The notes under the pieces: model-generated
Databases searched by the model: none
What the model saw: the letters and a program-made list of their open reading frames with translations, nothing else
Told to the model about the DNA's origin: nothing
Made by a program: the position numbers and the translations under genes
Assembly: GCA_963788215.1 (NCBI GenBank)
Contig: CAWBFX010000005.1
Location: 143,115 to 207,114 of the forward strand
DNA length: 64,000 bases
Direction of reading: 5' to 3'
Source of the DNA: AC-32 sp963788215
GTDB lineage: Bacteria > Actinomycetota > Thermoleophilia > Gaiellales > Gaiellaceae
Part shown: piece after piece, positions 17,068 to 25,233 of the stretch
Position numbering within the stretch: the stretch's first letter is position 1
How the letters are laid out: every line of letters begins with the position of its first letter

Positions 17068-17418
17068 ATGCCGCGGTATCTGATCTCGTTCGACGACGGC
17101 GCGATGGACTACATCCCCGACGAGGAGGGGCCCGCCGTAGCAGAGGCGGCGCACGCGGTGGTCCGGGAAGCCCAGGACGCTGGGGTATGGGTCTTCGCCG
17201 GCGGTGTGTATCCCCACGATGAGGTGAGCGTCAAGGTGGTCGCTCCCGATGGGACGGTCAGCGACGGCGCGGAGAGTAAGGCGTATATCGCCGGAATCAC
17301 GATCATCGACGTCCCCTCGATCGAGGAGGCGCTGCAGTGGGCTACCAAGATCGCCGCTGCCTGTCGCTGTGCCCAAGAAGTCCGCGAGTTCGGACCTGAC
17401 CCGGCCGTGGGCAACTGA
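17068..17418 (+). CDS. YCII/DGPF-domain protein
   Basis: A 116-residue protein with the YCII-related dimeric alpha-beta barrel fold: RYLISFDDGAMDYIPDEE, then AGVWVFAGGV, GTVSDGAESKAYIAGITIIDVPSIEEALQWA. Such proteins often occur beside ECF sigma factors, but none is present here. The catalytic potential is uncertain. A CRCAQEVRE motif near the C-terminus carries the conserved PxxxxGxxEVR-like region. Confidence 0.85.
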   Translation: MPRYLISFDDGAMDYIPDEEGPAVAEAAHAVVREAQDAGVWVFAGGVYPHDEVSVKVVAPDGTVSDGAESKAYIAGITIIDVPSIEEALQWATKIAAACRCAQEVREFGPDPAVGN

Positions 17419-17508
17419 TCTGGCGTGTTGGCCCGGTCGGCTGCGCGAGCGTCCCATTCGCTCGATCGCGCATTGCCGCTACTCCGTAGTCGCTGGGAAG
17501 ATACGGCG

Positions 17509-18192
17509 ATGGACGAAGACGTCGATCGCCTCTACGGCCTGCCTCTCGACGAGTTCGTCGGCGCACGCGACGAGCTGGCGAAGCAGCTCCGGGCCGAAGG
17601 CCGCCGCGACGAAGCGGAGCAGGTCAAGGCGTTGCGCAAGCCGCCGGTCGCGGCCTGGCTCGTGAACCAGGTCGCGCGTGAGCGGGAGCTCGACGTGCGG
17701 CGCCTCCTGGACGCGGCCGAGGCGCTGCGCAAGGCGCAGGCGGCGGGTTCCGAGGAGTTCGCCGAGGCGCGGCGTGACGAGACGTACGCGCTCGAGCGGA
17801 TCGCGGGGGCGGCGAAGGAGATCGCCCGCCGCGAAGGGAGCGGCCAAGCCGCGGTCGACAAGGCGATGCAGACGGTCCGCGCCGCGGCGGCGAGCGAGGA
17901 GGGACGCGAGCTCCTGCGCCGCGGGCGGCTGACAGAGGAGCTCTCGCCGGTCGGCTTCGAGGCGCTGAGCGGGCTCGTCCCTGCGGCGAAGGCCGCTCCC
18001 GCAAGAAGAAGGCTCCGCCGCCGCGGCGGCCCATCGAAGCAGGCGCGCGAGCGCGTCGAGCGGCTGCGCAAGGCGGAGCGCGAGGCCGAGCGGGCGGCGG
18101 AGCGCGCGGAGAAAGAGGCGGCGAGGCTCCGCGAGGCAGCCGAGGCGGCGACGGCCGCGCGCGCTCGAGCCGAGAAGGAGCTCGAGGGCTAG
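17509..18192 (+). CDS. Conserved coiled-coil protein, function unknown
   Basis: A 227-residue, highly charged, almost entirely helical protein. The N-terminal ~60 residues (DRLYGLPLDEFVGARDELAKQ ... ALRKPPVAAWLVNQVARE) form the recognisable conserved part seen in uncharacterised actinobacterial proteins. The last 70 residues are an Arg/Ala/Glu coiled coil. ATG 17509 is chosen because the upstream extension is unconvincing. The stop overlaps the stop of the convergent DUF218 gene. Confidence 0.7.
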   Translation: MDEDVDRLYGLPLDEFVGARDELAKQLRAEGRRDEAEQVKALRKPPVAAWLVNQVARERELDVRRLLDAAEALRKAQAAGSEEFAEARRDETYALERIAGAAKEIARREGSGQAAVDKAMQTVRAAAASEEGRELLRRGRLTEELSPVGFEALSGLVPAAKAAPARRRLRRRGGPSKQARERVERLRKAEREAERAAERAEKEAARLREAAEAATAARARAEKELEG

Positions 18193-18635
18193 CCCTGGCG
18201 GGCGCTGAGCCGCACCGCGGCCAGCTGCAGCGGGAGAACGGCCAGGCAGCCGAGCTCGCGCGCGAGTAGCGGCAGCGGCGCGCGGCCGGGCGTAGGCGAG
18301 GCCGTGACCTCGACGCCCCGCCCCACGGCTGCGCGCACGAGGGTCCTCGCGCGGAACGCGTGCCAGCTCGACGTCACCACGACGACCTCCCGGGCCCCAA
18401 CCTCCGTCGCCGCCGCCGCGACCGCGCGCGCGTTCTCTCGCGTGTTGCGCGCGTGGGGGTCGAGCAGGACCTGGTGGCCGTTCCACGCGCCGTGCATCAG
18501 GTCCGCCTCACCGGAGAGGAGAACGGCATCGTCGTCGCGGACGACGTGCTCCGCGTGGCGGACTCGCGCCTCGCAGATTCCGTGCAGCCCCTCCGGCCGC
18601 CGCGGCGAGTAGCCGAAGACCGCGACCAGCCGCAT
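18189..18635 (-). CDS. DUF218 (YdcF/SanA-like) protein
   Basis: A 148-residue DUF218 domain: RLVAVFGYSPRR at the start, AVLLSGEADLM and NTRENARAVAAAA with VVVVTSSWHAFRA, the typical asparagine/histidine pattern of the family. DUF218 proteins such as SanA and ElyC affect envelope or polyprenyl-glycan metabolism. The start overlaps the stop of the upstream GT2 gene (ATGA), so the two are coupled and may share an envelope-glycan role. No membrane helix is evident. Confidence 0.8.
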   Translation of the reverse strand: MRLVAVFGYSPRRPEGLHGICEARVRHAEHVVRDDDAVLLSGEADLMHGAWNGHQVLLDPHARNTRENARAVAAAATEVGAREVVVVTSSWHAFRARTLVRAAVGRGVEVTASPTPGRAPLPLLARELGCLAVLPLQLAAVRLSARQG

Positions 18636-19348
18636 CAGCGGCGCCTGAGCCGGAGGAAGCCGAACAGCGTGGCGATGATCGTGAACACCACGAGCAGCGA
18701 CTTCTTGCCACGCAGCTTCGACTCGCCGCTCGCTCGCTCGCGCATGTTCACGGGCACCTCGTCCACACGCAGGCCTTCTTCGTTCAGCCGCAGCAGCGCC
18801 TCGACCTCGGGCGCCTCGGTCGTGTACGGGCGCGCGAGCACGGGCAACGAGCGCGCGTTGGCGGCGTACATGCCGCTCGTGGCGTCGAGGAACGGCCGGC
18901 GGAGCGCGACCGCCATCGAGCGCCGGAGCAGCGCCGTTCCCAGACGCCGCGGGCCCGACGACGTGTAGCGGTACGGCGCGAAGCCCTCGCCGCTCGCGAA
19001 GCGGGAGCCGACCGCCACGTCGCAGTCCCCGCGCTCGACTCGCTGGAGCAGCCGCGCCAGCTCGGAGACCGGGTGCTGGCCGTCCGCGTCGACGCGGCCG
19101 CACCAGGCGTAGCCGTGCTCGGCCGCGTAGCCGTAGCCCGCGGCTATACCGCCCGGAAGTCCGCGGTTTTGCTCGAACGAGATCACGGCTGCACCGTTCT
19201 TGCGAGCGACCTCGGCGGTGCCGTCCGTCGATCCGTCGTCGACGACGAGCACGTCGGCCTCGGGAAGCTCCTGGTGCAGCTCGTCCAGAACCGCGGGGAG
19301 GTTGTCCTCCTCGTTCCAGGCGGGGATGAACACGAGCGTGTCGGCCAT
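18635..19348 (-). CDS. GT2 glycosyltransferase (polyprenyl-phosphate type)
   Basis: A 237-residue family 2 glycosyltransferase. The N-terminal GT-A domain has LVFIPAWNEEDNLP, VVDDGSTDGTAE and the metal-binding DADGQHP. The acceptor segment FLDATSGMYAANARS and ERASGESKLRGKKSL are typical of dolichyl/polyprenyl-phosphate hexose synthases, and one C-terminal helix (LLVVFTIIATLFGFL) would hold it at the membrane. It overlaps the DUF218 gene downstream and diverges from the gamma-glutamyltransferase gene. Confidence 0.88.
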   Translation of the reverse strand: MADTLVFIPAWNEEDNLPAVLDELHQELPEADVLVVDDGSTDGTAEVARKNGAAVISFEQNRGLPGGIAAGYGYAAEHGYAWCGRVDADGQHPVSELARLLQRVERGDCDVAVGSRFASGEGFAPYRYTSSGPRRLGTALLRRSMAVALRRPFLDATSGMYAANARSLPVLARPYTTEAPEVEALLRLNEEGLRVDEVPVNMRERASGESKLRGKKSLLVVFTIIATLFGFLRLRRR

Positions 19349-19390
19349 GGAGAGAGGGTACGCCGTCGCTCGACTACGCTGGGAAACCGG

Positions 19391-21126
19391 GTGACGGAGA
19401 CCTTCACGACGCGGCCGGAGCTGCGGGGCACCTTCGGGATGGTCGCCTCGACGCACTGGCTCGCGTCCGCGGCGGGGATGGCGGCGCTCGAGCGCGGCGG
19501 CAACGCCTTTGACGCGGCTGTCACGACAGGGTTCGTGCTCCAGGTCGTCGAGCCGCACATGAACGGGCCCGGCGGCGAGGTGCCGATCCTGCTCTACAGC
19601 GCCGAGCGGGACGAGGTGCTCGTCGTCTGCGGCCAGGGCGTCGCGCCTGAGGCGGCGAGCGTCGCGCGGTTCCGCGATCTCGGGCTCGAGCTCGTTCCGG
19701 GGACGGGTCTCCTGCCGGCCTGCGTGCCCGGGGCCTTCGACGCTTGGCTGCTGCTCCTACGGGACTTCGGGACTCTGCCGCTCGCGGACGTGCTCGAGCC
19801 CGCGATCGGCTACGCCGAGAACGGCTACCCGGTCGTTCCGGGGATCTGCTCGACGATCGCCTCCATGGAGCGGATGTTCCGCGAGGAGTGGCCGGGGTCG
19901 GCCGAGCTCTACCTGCCCTGTGCCGGCTGCGGGCTCGCTGTTCCGCAACCGCCCGCTGGCGGCGACCTGGCGGCGAATTTTGGACGAGGCGGGTGGTGGG
20001 AGCCGCGAGGCGGTCATCGACGCGGCGCGCGACGCCTTCTACCGCGGCTTCGTCGCGGAGGCGATCGCGTCCTTCGCAGCCGAGACGGAGGTGATGGACA
20101 GCTCGGGGCGGCGCCACCGCGGGCTGCTGACCGGCGACGACCTCGCCGGGTGGCAGGCGTCGCGTCGAGGCGCCGGTCGAGCTCGACTACGCGGGTTGGC
20201 GCGTGTCGAAGACTGGGCCTTGGGGCCAGGGGCCGGTCTTCCTGCAGCAACTCGCGCTGCTCTCGCGGTTCGACCTCGGCTCGCTCGGGCGCGAGAGCGC
20301 CGAGTTCGTCCACGTCGTGGTCGAGTGCGCGAAGCTCGCGTTCGCCGACCGCGAGGCGTGGTACGGCGACCCAGAGTTCTCCGAGGTGCCGCTCGAGGAG
20401 CTGCTGAGCCCCGCCTACGCGGAAGAGCGAGCGCGGCTCGTGAGCGACGAAGCCTCAGGGGAGCTGCGCCCAGGCGGGCGGGAGCCGCGGCTGCCGCGGA
20501 TTCCTGTCGCGGCAGAGGCGGCGCCCGGCACCGGCGAGCCAACCCGCCGCGGTGACACCTGCCATGTCGACGTGGTCGACCGCTGGGGCAACGTCGTCTC
20601 GGCAACGCCGAGCGGCGGCTGGCTCGACGGATCGCCGGTGATCCCCGGCCTGGGCTTCTGTCTCGGCACGCGCGGCCAGATGTTCTGGCTGGAGGAGGGT
20701 CTGCCGAACTCGCTCGAGCCGCGCAAGCGGCCGCGGACGACCCTCTCGCCGACGCTGGCCCGGCGCGACGGCGAGACGCTCGCGTTCGGAACGCCCGGCG
20801 GCGACCAGCAGGACCAGTGGTCGCTCGTCTTCTTCCTCACGCTCGCGCACTTCGGCGTCGACCTGCAGGAGGCGATCGACGCGCCGATGTTCCACAACGA
20901 GCACTTTCCGTCGTCGTTCTATCCGCGTCAGCCTCGGCCGCGGGCGATCCAGCTCGAGAACCGGTTCGGCGAAGAGGTCTCGATCGAGCTCGCCCGGCGG
21001 GGACACCTGGTCGAGCCGCAAGGCCCGTGGTCGCTCGGCCGGCTCAGCGCGGCCGGCACCGACGGCACCGTCCTGCGCGCGGCGGCCAACCCACGCGGGA
21101 TGCAGGGCTACGCCGTCGGCCGGTAG
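19391..21126 (+). CDS. ggt: Gamma-glutamyltransferase family protein, two frameshifts
   Basis: About 577 residues if two +1 indels are corrected. The large-subunit part has GMVASTHWLASAAGMAAL and GGNAFDAAV; the second frame gives AAGSLFRNRPLAATWRRILDE; the third gives KTGPWGQGPVFLQQLALL and the nucleophile region DTCHVDVVDRWGNVVSATPS, whose Thr would become the new N-terminus after self-cleavage. Breaks lie near 19918-19921 and 20158-20164. No signal peptide is seen, so it looks cytoplasmic. Members transfer or hydrolyse gamma-glutamyl groups, including glutathione conjugates. The start is GTG 19391. Confidence 0.85.
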
Positions 21127-21576
21127 CTACGACCCGGGGAACGGCAACCGGACGAAGAACGGCTCGCCACCCTGAGAGAGCGACTTCGCGCCCGCCGCGA
21201 ATTCGCCCGTATCCGGGTACTCGATGATGTCGGGCGAAGCGTGCGCCGCGATCATCACGTAGCGCATCGGCTCGTCGCCGAGATTCATGACGCTATGAGC
21301 ACCGTCGGGGCCCGGCGAGAAATGCGCGACCGAGCCGGCAGCGAGCTCACGTTCACGGTCCGGCGTCCGCAGCGTCGCCGCGCCCGACAGGACGATCAGG
21401 AACTCCTCGGTCCCGTGATGGAAGTGATAGTCGACGCCGCGTGATCCCGGCGGCAATTCCCAGACCGCGCCCGACAGCGGCCGGCCTTCTTCGCGGATCA
21501 GACGTCGTCCGCGCACCCCTTCCCACACTTCGGGAAGCTCCGGCTCCCAGACGTTCTCGCCGTACTCGTCGGCCAC
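21127..21576 (-). CDS. Cupin-domain protein
   Basis: A 149-residue single-domain cupin. Metal-binding motif 1 is YHFHHGTEEFLIVLSG (His, His and Glu ligands) and motif 2 is DGAHSVMNLGD. It lacks a signal peptide, so it is cytosolic. Close homologues are uncharacterised and possibly sugar- or metabolite-binding. Its stop directly follows that of the gamma-glutamyltransferase gene, with no terminator between the converging genes. Confidence 0.85.
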   Translation of the reverse strand: MADEYGENVWEPELPEVWEGVRGRRLIREEGRPLSGAVWELPPGSRGVDYHFHHGTEEFLIVLSGAATLRTPDRERELAAGSVAHFSPGPDGAHSVMNLGDEPMRYVMIAAHASPDIIEYPDTGEFAAGAKSLSQGGEPFFVRLPFPGS

Positions 21577-21601
21577 GCCGACAGCCTAGAGACGCCCCCG
21601 A

Positions 21602-22783
21602 CTAGGGCTGCAGCAGCACCTTCACGAAGCCGTCTTCCTTCTTCTGGAACTTCTCGTAGGCCTCGGGGCCCGAGTCCAGCGGAAGGTGGTGGCTCGCGAA
21701 GCCGTCGGCGCCGAGCGGGTCGCCGTCCATCAGCAGGGGCATGATCTCCGGCACCCAGCGCTTGACGTTCGCCTGGCCCATGCGCACCTGGATCTGCTTG
21801 TCGAAGAGGGTCATCATCGGCAGCGGGTCGGCCATGCCGCCGTAGACGCCGATGATCGAGATCGTTCCGCCGCGGCGGACGAGCTCGATCGCCGTGTGGA
21901 GCGCGCTCAGGCGGTCGACGCCCGCCTTCTCCATCATCCAGCGCTGCACCGGGTCCGGCAGGAAGCCGGTGATCGTCTGCATCGCCTTCGCGACCGGGGC
22001 GCCGTGCGCTTCCATCCCGACCGCGTCGATCACGGAGTCCGGGCCGCGGCCGTCGGTGCGCTCGCGGATCACCTCGACGAGATCGTCTCCGTGCTCGCGC
22101 AGGTCGAGCACGTCGATGCCGCGGGCGCGGAGCCGCTCGAGCCGCTCAGGGACGAGGTCGACGCCGAAGACCCGATGGCCTCGATGCTGCGCCACGCGCG
22201 CAGCCATGTCGCCGATCGGCCCGAGCCCGAGCACGGCGACCGAGCCGCCGTCGGGGATCGCCGCGTACTCGACGGCCTGCCAGGCGGTCGGGAGGACGTC
22301 GGAGAGGAATACGAAGCGGTCGTCCGGCGGCCCCTCGGGCACCTTGATCGGCAGGTAGTTCGCGAACGGAACGCGCAGGTACTCGGCCTGGCCGCCGGGG
22401 ACCTCGCCGTACATCTTCGTGTAGCCGAAGAGCGCGGCGCCGCGTTCCTGGTCGCGCTGCTGGGTGGTCTCGCACTGCGAGTGAAGGCCCTGGCCGCACA
22501 TGAAGCAGTGGCCGCACGAGATGTTGAAGGGAACGACCACGCGGTCGCCCGGCTGCAGCTCGGTGACCTCGGAGCCGACCTCCTCGACGACGCCCATCGG
22601 CTCGTGGCCGAGGATGTCGCCCGACTCGAGGAACGGCGACATGATCTCGTAGAGGTGCAGGTCGGAGCCGCAGATCCCGCTCGAGGTGACGCGGATGATC
22701 GCGTCGGTCGCGTCGCGGAGCTTGGGATCAGGGACGTTGTCGACGCGGACGTCGCGCTTTCCTTGCCAGGTCAGGGCTCTCAT
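21602..22783 (-). CDS. Zinc-dependent alcohol dehydrogenase (formaldehyde dehydrogenase-like)
   Basis: A 393-residue medium-chain dehydrogenase. Catalytic-zinc ligands are seen in GICGSDLHLY and LGHEPMG, and a structural-zinc lobe in SCGHCFMCGQGLHSQC. The Rossmann motif is VLGLGPIGDMA. The long insert between zinc lobe and Rossmann domain and the late MQTITGFLPDPVQRW segment resemble the glutathione-independent formaldehyde dehydrogenase/threonine dehydrogenase-like subgroup. ATG 22783 is taken as the start, with GTG 22789 six bases upstream as an alternative. Confidence 0.9.
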   Translation of the reverse strand: MRALTWQGKRDVRVDNVPDPKLRDATDAIIRVTSSGICGSDLHLYEIMSPFLESGDILGHEPMGVVEEVGSEVTELQPGDRVVVPFNISCGHCFMCGQGLHSQCETTQQRDQERGAALFGYTKMYGEVPGGQAEYLRVPFANYLPIKVPEGPPDDRFVFLSDVLPTAWQAVEYAAIPDGGSVAVLGLGPIGDMAARVAQHRGHRVFGVDLVPERLERLRARGIDVLDLREHGDDLVEVIRERTDGRGPDSVIDAVGMEAHGAPVAKAMQTITGFLPDPVQRWMMEKAGVDRLSALHTAIELVRRGGTISIIGVYGGMADPLPMMTLFDKQIQVRMGQANVKRWVPEIMPLLMDGDPLGADGFASHHLPLDSGPEAYEKFQKKEDGFVKVLLQP

Positions 22784-22870
22784 GGTCACAGGGTCATTGC
22801 CACAGCCACGACCTCTAAACAGGGCAGGTGATGTAGATCTACACAGACATCACTGGCGATATTCACCGAC

Positions 22871-23508
22871 ATGGCGGGCCGAGTGACGGCTGAGATCCAG
22901 GACGTCGCACCGGGTCTATGGATCTGGCGGCTTGCCTACCCTGACTGGCGCCCTGACGCGGGCTGGCCGCAGCACGTCTCGTCCACGTACGTCGAGAGCG
23001 GCGGCGAGGTCGCCGTCCTCGACCCGCTCGCGCCGCCAGAGGATTCGGAGGTCTGGAACCGGCTGGATCAGCGCCCGCCGACCATGGCCGTCGTGCTCAA
23101 GCCGGACCACGTACGCGACGTCGATCTCTTCGTCGAACGCTACGGCGCCCGCGCGTTCGGGCCCTGGCTCTTCTGGCGCTCGAACGTTCCCGAGACGGAG
23201 CTCGAGCCGATCGAGCCGGGCTCGGAGCTTCCGGGCGGGCTGCGTGCGCTCTACGACGGCCGCGGCCGCAACGAGACGCCGCTCTGGCTCCCGGAGCACA
23301 AGACGATCGTCTTCGCGGACGGGATGACGGCCCCCGAGGGTGAGCTTCGCGTCTGGGCGACGCCGCAGCTTCGCGCGCCCTCCCCGCTCTGCGCGAGCTC
23401 CTCGAGCTGCCGTTCGAGCGCGTGATCGTCTCCCACGGCGAGCCGGTGCACGACCGCGCGGCGTACGAGCGTGCGTTGGAGCTGCCGCCCTGGGACGAGG
23501 AAACCTAG
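22871..23508 (+). CDS. Degenerate metallo-beta-lactamase-fold protein, frameshifted
   Basis: About 212 residues after correcting one indel near 23370-23385; the second part reads LPALRELLELPFERVIVSHGEPVHD and ends at TAG 23506. The N-terminus (VAPGLWIWRL ... SSTYVESGGEVAVLDPLAPP) and the C-terminal VSHG are those of the fold. However, the metal motif HxHxDH is replaced by LKPDHVRDVD, with only one His-Asp pair kept, and the next His is missing, so hydrolase activity is doubtful. It may bind a ligand rather than hydrolyse it. Confidence 0.75.
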
Positions 23509-23573
23509 AGATCCGAAGCTCTACCTAGCCGCGTATCACCAGCAGAGCCTTCTCGCGGCCCAGGAGGTCAGCT

Positions 23574-23993
23574 ATGAAGACAGCAGTGCTCGTCGGCGCC
23601 GGCGTGCTCGCGCTCGCGGCAGCCGCTCTCGCCGCCCCACAGGCGACCACCCGGGTGGTCTCGACAGCGCCCAACGCGAAGCTCGGCAAGACGATCCTCG
23701 TCACGACGCGTGGGCTCACGCTCTACTCGCTCAGCACCGAGCGCCACGGGCGCTTCGTCTGCAAGACGCGGGCATGTCTCGCCCTCTGGAAGCCGCTCCG
23801 CGTCGCCAGGGGCATGCGTCCGGGCGGCGTCGGCGGGCTCGCGACGATTCGGCGGCCCGACCGCACGATCCAGGTGACCTATCGCGGCGCGCCGCTCTAC
23901 CGGTTCTACCTCGACCAGAAGCGCGGCGACGTGCTCGGCAACGGCTTCCGCGACGTCGGCGTCTGGCGGCCCGTGGCCGTCTCGCGCCGGTAA
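23574..23993 (+). CDS. Secreted repeat protein (COG4315/PF03640 type)
   Basis: A 139-residue exported protein. A signal peptide covers residues 1-21 (AVLVGAGVLALAAAALA). The mature part has two copies of the secreted-repeat pattern: LVTTRGLTLYSLSTER with a CKTRACLALWKPL segment, and VTYRGAPLYRFYLDQKRGD with NGFRDVGVWRPV. The two cysteines likely form a disulfide. The family function is unknown; some members are lipoproteins, but no lipobox is seen here. GAGGTC lies upstream of ATG 23574. Confidence 0.87.
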   Translation: MKTAVLVGAGVLALAAAALAAPQATTRVVSTAPNAKLGKTILVTTRGLTLYSLSTERHGRFVCKTRACLALWKPLRVARGMRPGGVGGLATIRRPDRTIQVTYRGAPLYRFYLDQKRGDVLGNGFRDVGVWRPVAVSRR

Positions 23994-24019
23994 GGCCCCC
24001 TCCCCGACACGGGGGAACA

Positions 24020-24050
24020 GCGGCCGGAGCGCGCCAGGCGCTCCGGCCGC
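24020..24050. terminator. Bidirectional hairpin terminator
   Basis: A perfect 13-bp stem (GCGGCCGGAGCGC with GCGCTCCGGCCGC) and 5-base loop between the convergent secreted-repeat and DUF2277 genes. Confidence 0.82.
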
Positions 24051-24053
24051 CTC

Positions 24054-24329
24054 CTACCCGGCGACTGCGAAGCGCTCGGCCGCGCGGGCGCGCTTGCGCT
24101 CGGCTTCGACCTCGCGGTCCCGCGGCGGCGCCGTGGTCACGAGCGAGTCGAGCAGACGCCTGGACGCCTCGGCCACCTCGTCGACGGCCCGGGCAAACGC
24201 CTCCTCGTTCGCGCGCGAGGGCTTCGTGAAGCCGCTGATCTTGCGCACGTACTGGAGGGCCGCGCCGTGCACCTCGTCCTCGGTGGCCGGCGGCTCGTAG
24301 TTGTAGAGCGTATGGATGTTTCTGCACAT
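24054..24329 (-). CDS. DUF2277 family protein
   Basis: A 91-residue protein matching DUF2277 over its whole length: MCRNIHTLYNYEPPATEDEV, LQYVRKISGFTKPS and FARAVDEVAEASRRLL. This family is common in actinobacteria and acidobacteria and has no known role. The conserved Cys2 could bind metal. It lies 9 bases after the lipoprotein gene, on the same strand. Confidence 0.92.
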   Translation of the reverse strand: MCRNIHTLYNYEPPATEDEVHGAALQYVRKISGFTKPSRANEEAFARAVDEVAEASRRLLDSLVTTAPPRDREVEAERKRARAAERFAVAG

Positions 24330-24338
24330 GCCCCGATC

Positions 24339-25020
24339 CTAGCCGGGGTTGTACGACACGAGCTCGTTCCGCTCCTGCCCGCCCTTGACCGTCTGCTCGA
24401 GGACGGTGCCGACCCCGCGGAGGTAGAACTTGTGGTCGAGCACGCCGGGCTCGAGCGGCGTCCACTCCTTCGTCAGAAGCGCCCGCTGCGAGGAGCCGTA
24501 GGGGACGTGCACGCCGATGCCGAGACGCAGGACCTGGAAGTGGTCCTCCGCCTGCCCCTTCAGGAACTCCTGGCGCGCCGACTGGCCGGCCTTCGGCACC
24601 GCGTACATGAAGATTCCGGGCTTCGCGCCGTTCAGGCCGGCCAGCCAGCTGCCCTCGGTCGTCTTCACGTTTCCCTGCTTGTCGAGCTCGGCGGTGTCCT
24701 CGCCGAAGTACCAGACGTTGCCCTTCTCGTCCTGGGTGTAGTAGTCGGTCGTCCGCTCCTCGAGCTTGCCGCTGCAGGTACAGGCGGTCGGAGACGGCAG
24801 CGCAGGGAGCGCCGTCGATCACCCGGACGATGCTGGTGACGCGCACCAGGTCACGCGAGGGCTCGCCGTCCTTGACGCCCCGGTAGACCCAGCTCGCGCC
24901 CGGCCGGAGCGGGAACCACGCGTTCGTGACGTGCGCTGAGTAGCGCGGCGAGTGCGGCGACGAGCCACCGCAGCCGGCGGCGGCGAGGATCAGGGCAGAC
25001 AGCGCGAGTGCGCGTCGCAC
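24339..25020 (-). CDS. Lipoprotein of unknown function, frameshifted
   Basis: About 226 residues after correcting a +1 indel near 24770. GTG 25020 opens a lipoprotein signal with lipobox LILAAAGC. The mature part starts with VTNAWFPLRPGASWVYRG. The restored region reads GKLEERTTDYYTQDEKGNVW, then a long conserved-looking C-terminal part (GPKPGIFMY-like, FQVLRLGIGVHVPYG, DHKFYLRGVGTVLEQTVKGG). These segments recur in uncharacterised actinobacterial exported proteins. The protein is anchored outside the membrane; no enzyme motif is seen. Confidence 0.75.
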
Positions 25021-25038
25021 GGCCCGAAGTCTACGCCG

Positions 25039-25197
25039 CTACTGGTTCCACTTGTCGGCCGTCTTCTTGCCGTGGCCGCTGTTCTTCGCGCGGGGGTCCG
25101 GAGCCTGGGGTGGTTCGTGCGGCGTCATCTCGCCGTGCGAGCGCCGCCCCGACCAGCCCTTGCCGAAACGCTGCATGCGCCGGAGGAAGCGGTTCAC
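25039..25197 (-). CDS. Small basic protein (52 aa)
   Basis: A short frame from GTG 25197 to TAG 25039 encodes a basic, Gly/Lys/Pro-rich protein with RMQRFGKGWSGRRSHGEM and a C-terminal DPRAKNSGHGKKTADKW. It fits exactly between the cyclase/ATPase gene and the lipoprotein gene on the same strand, with high third-position GC. No family is assigned. An internal ATG at 25176 is an alternative start. Confidence 0.5.
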   Translation of the reverse strand: MNRFLRRMQRFGKGWSGRRSHGEMTPHEPPQAPDPRAKNSGHGKKTADKWNQ

Positions 25198-25233
25198 ATG
25201 GCTTGCCTTCCCGCTTCGCTCTCGCCCGAATCG

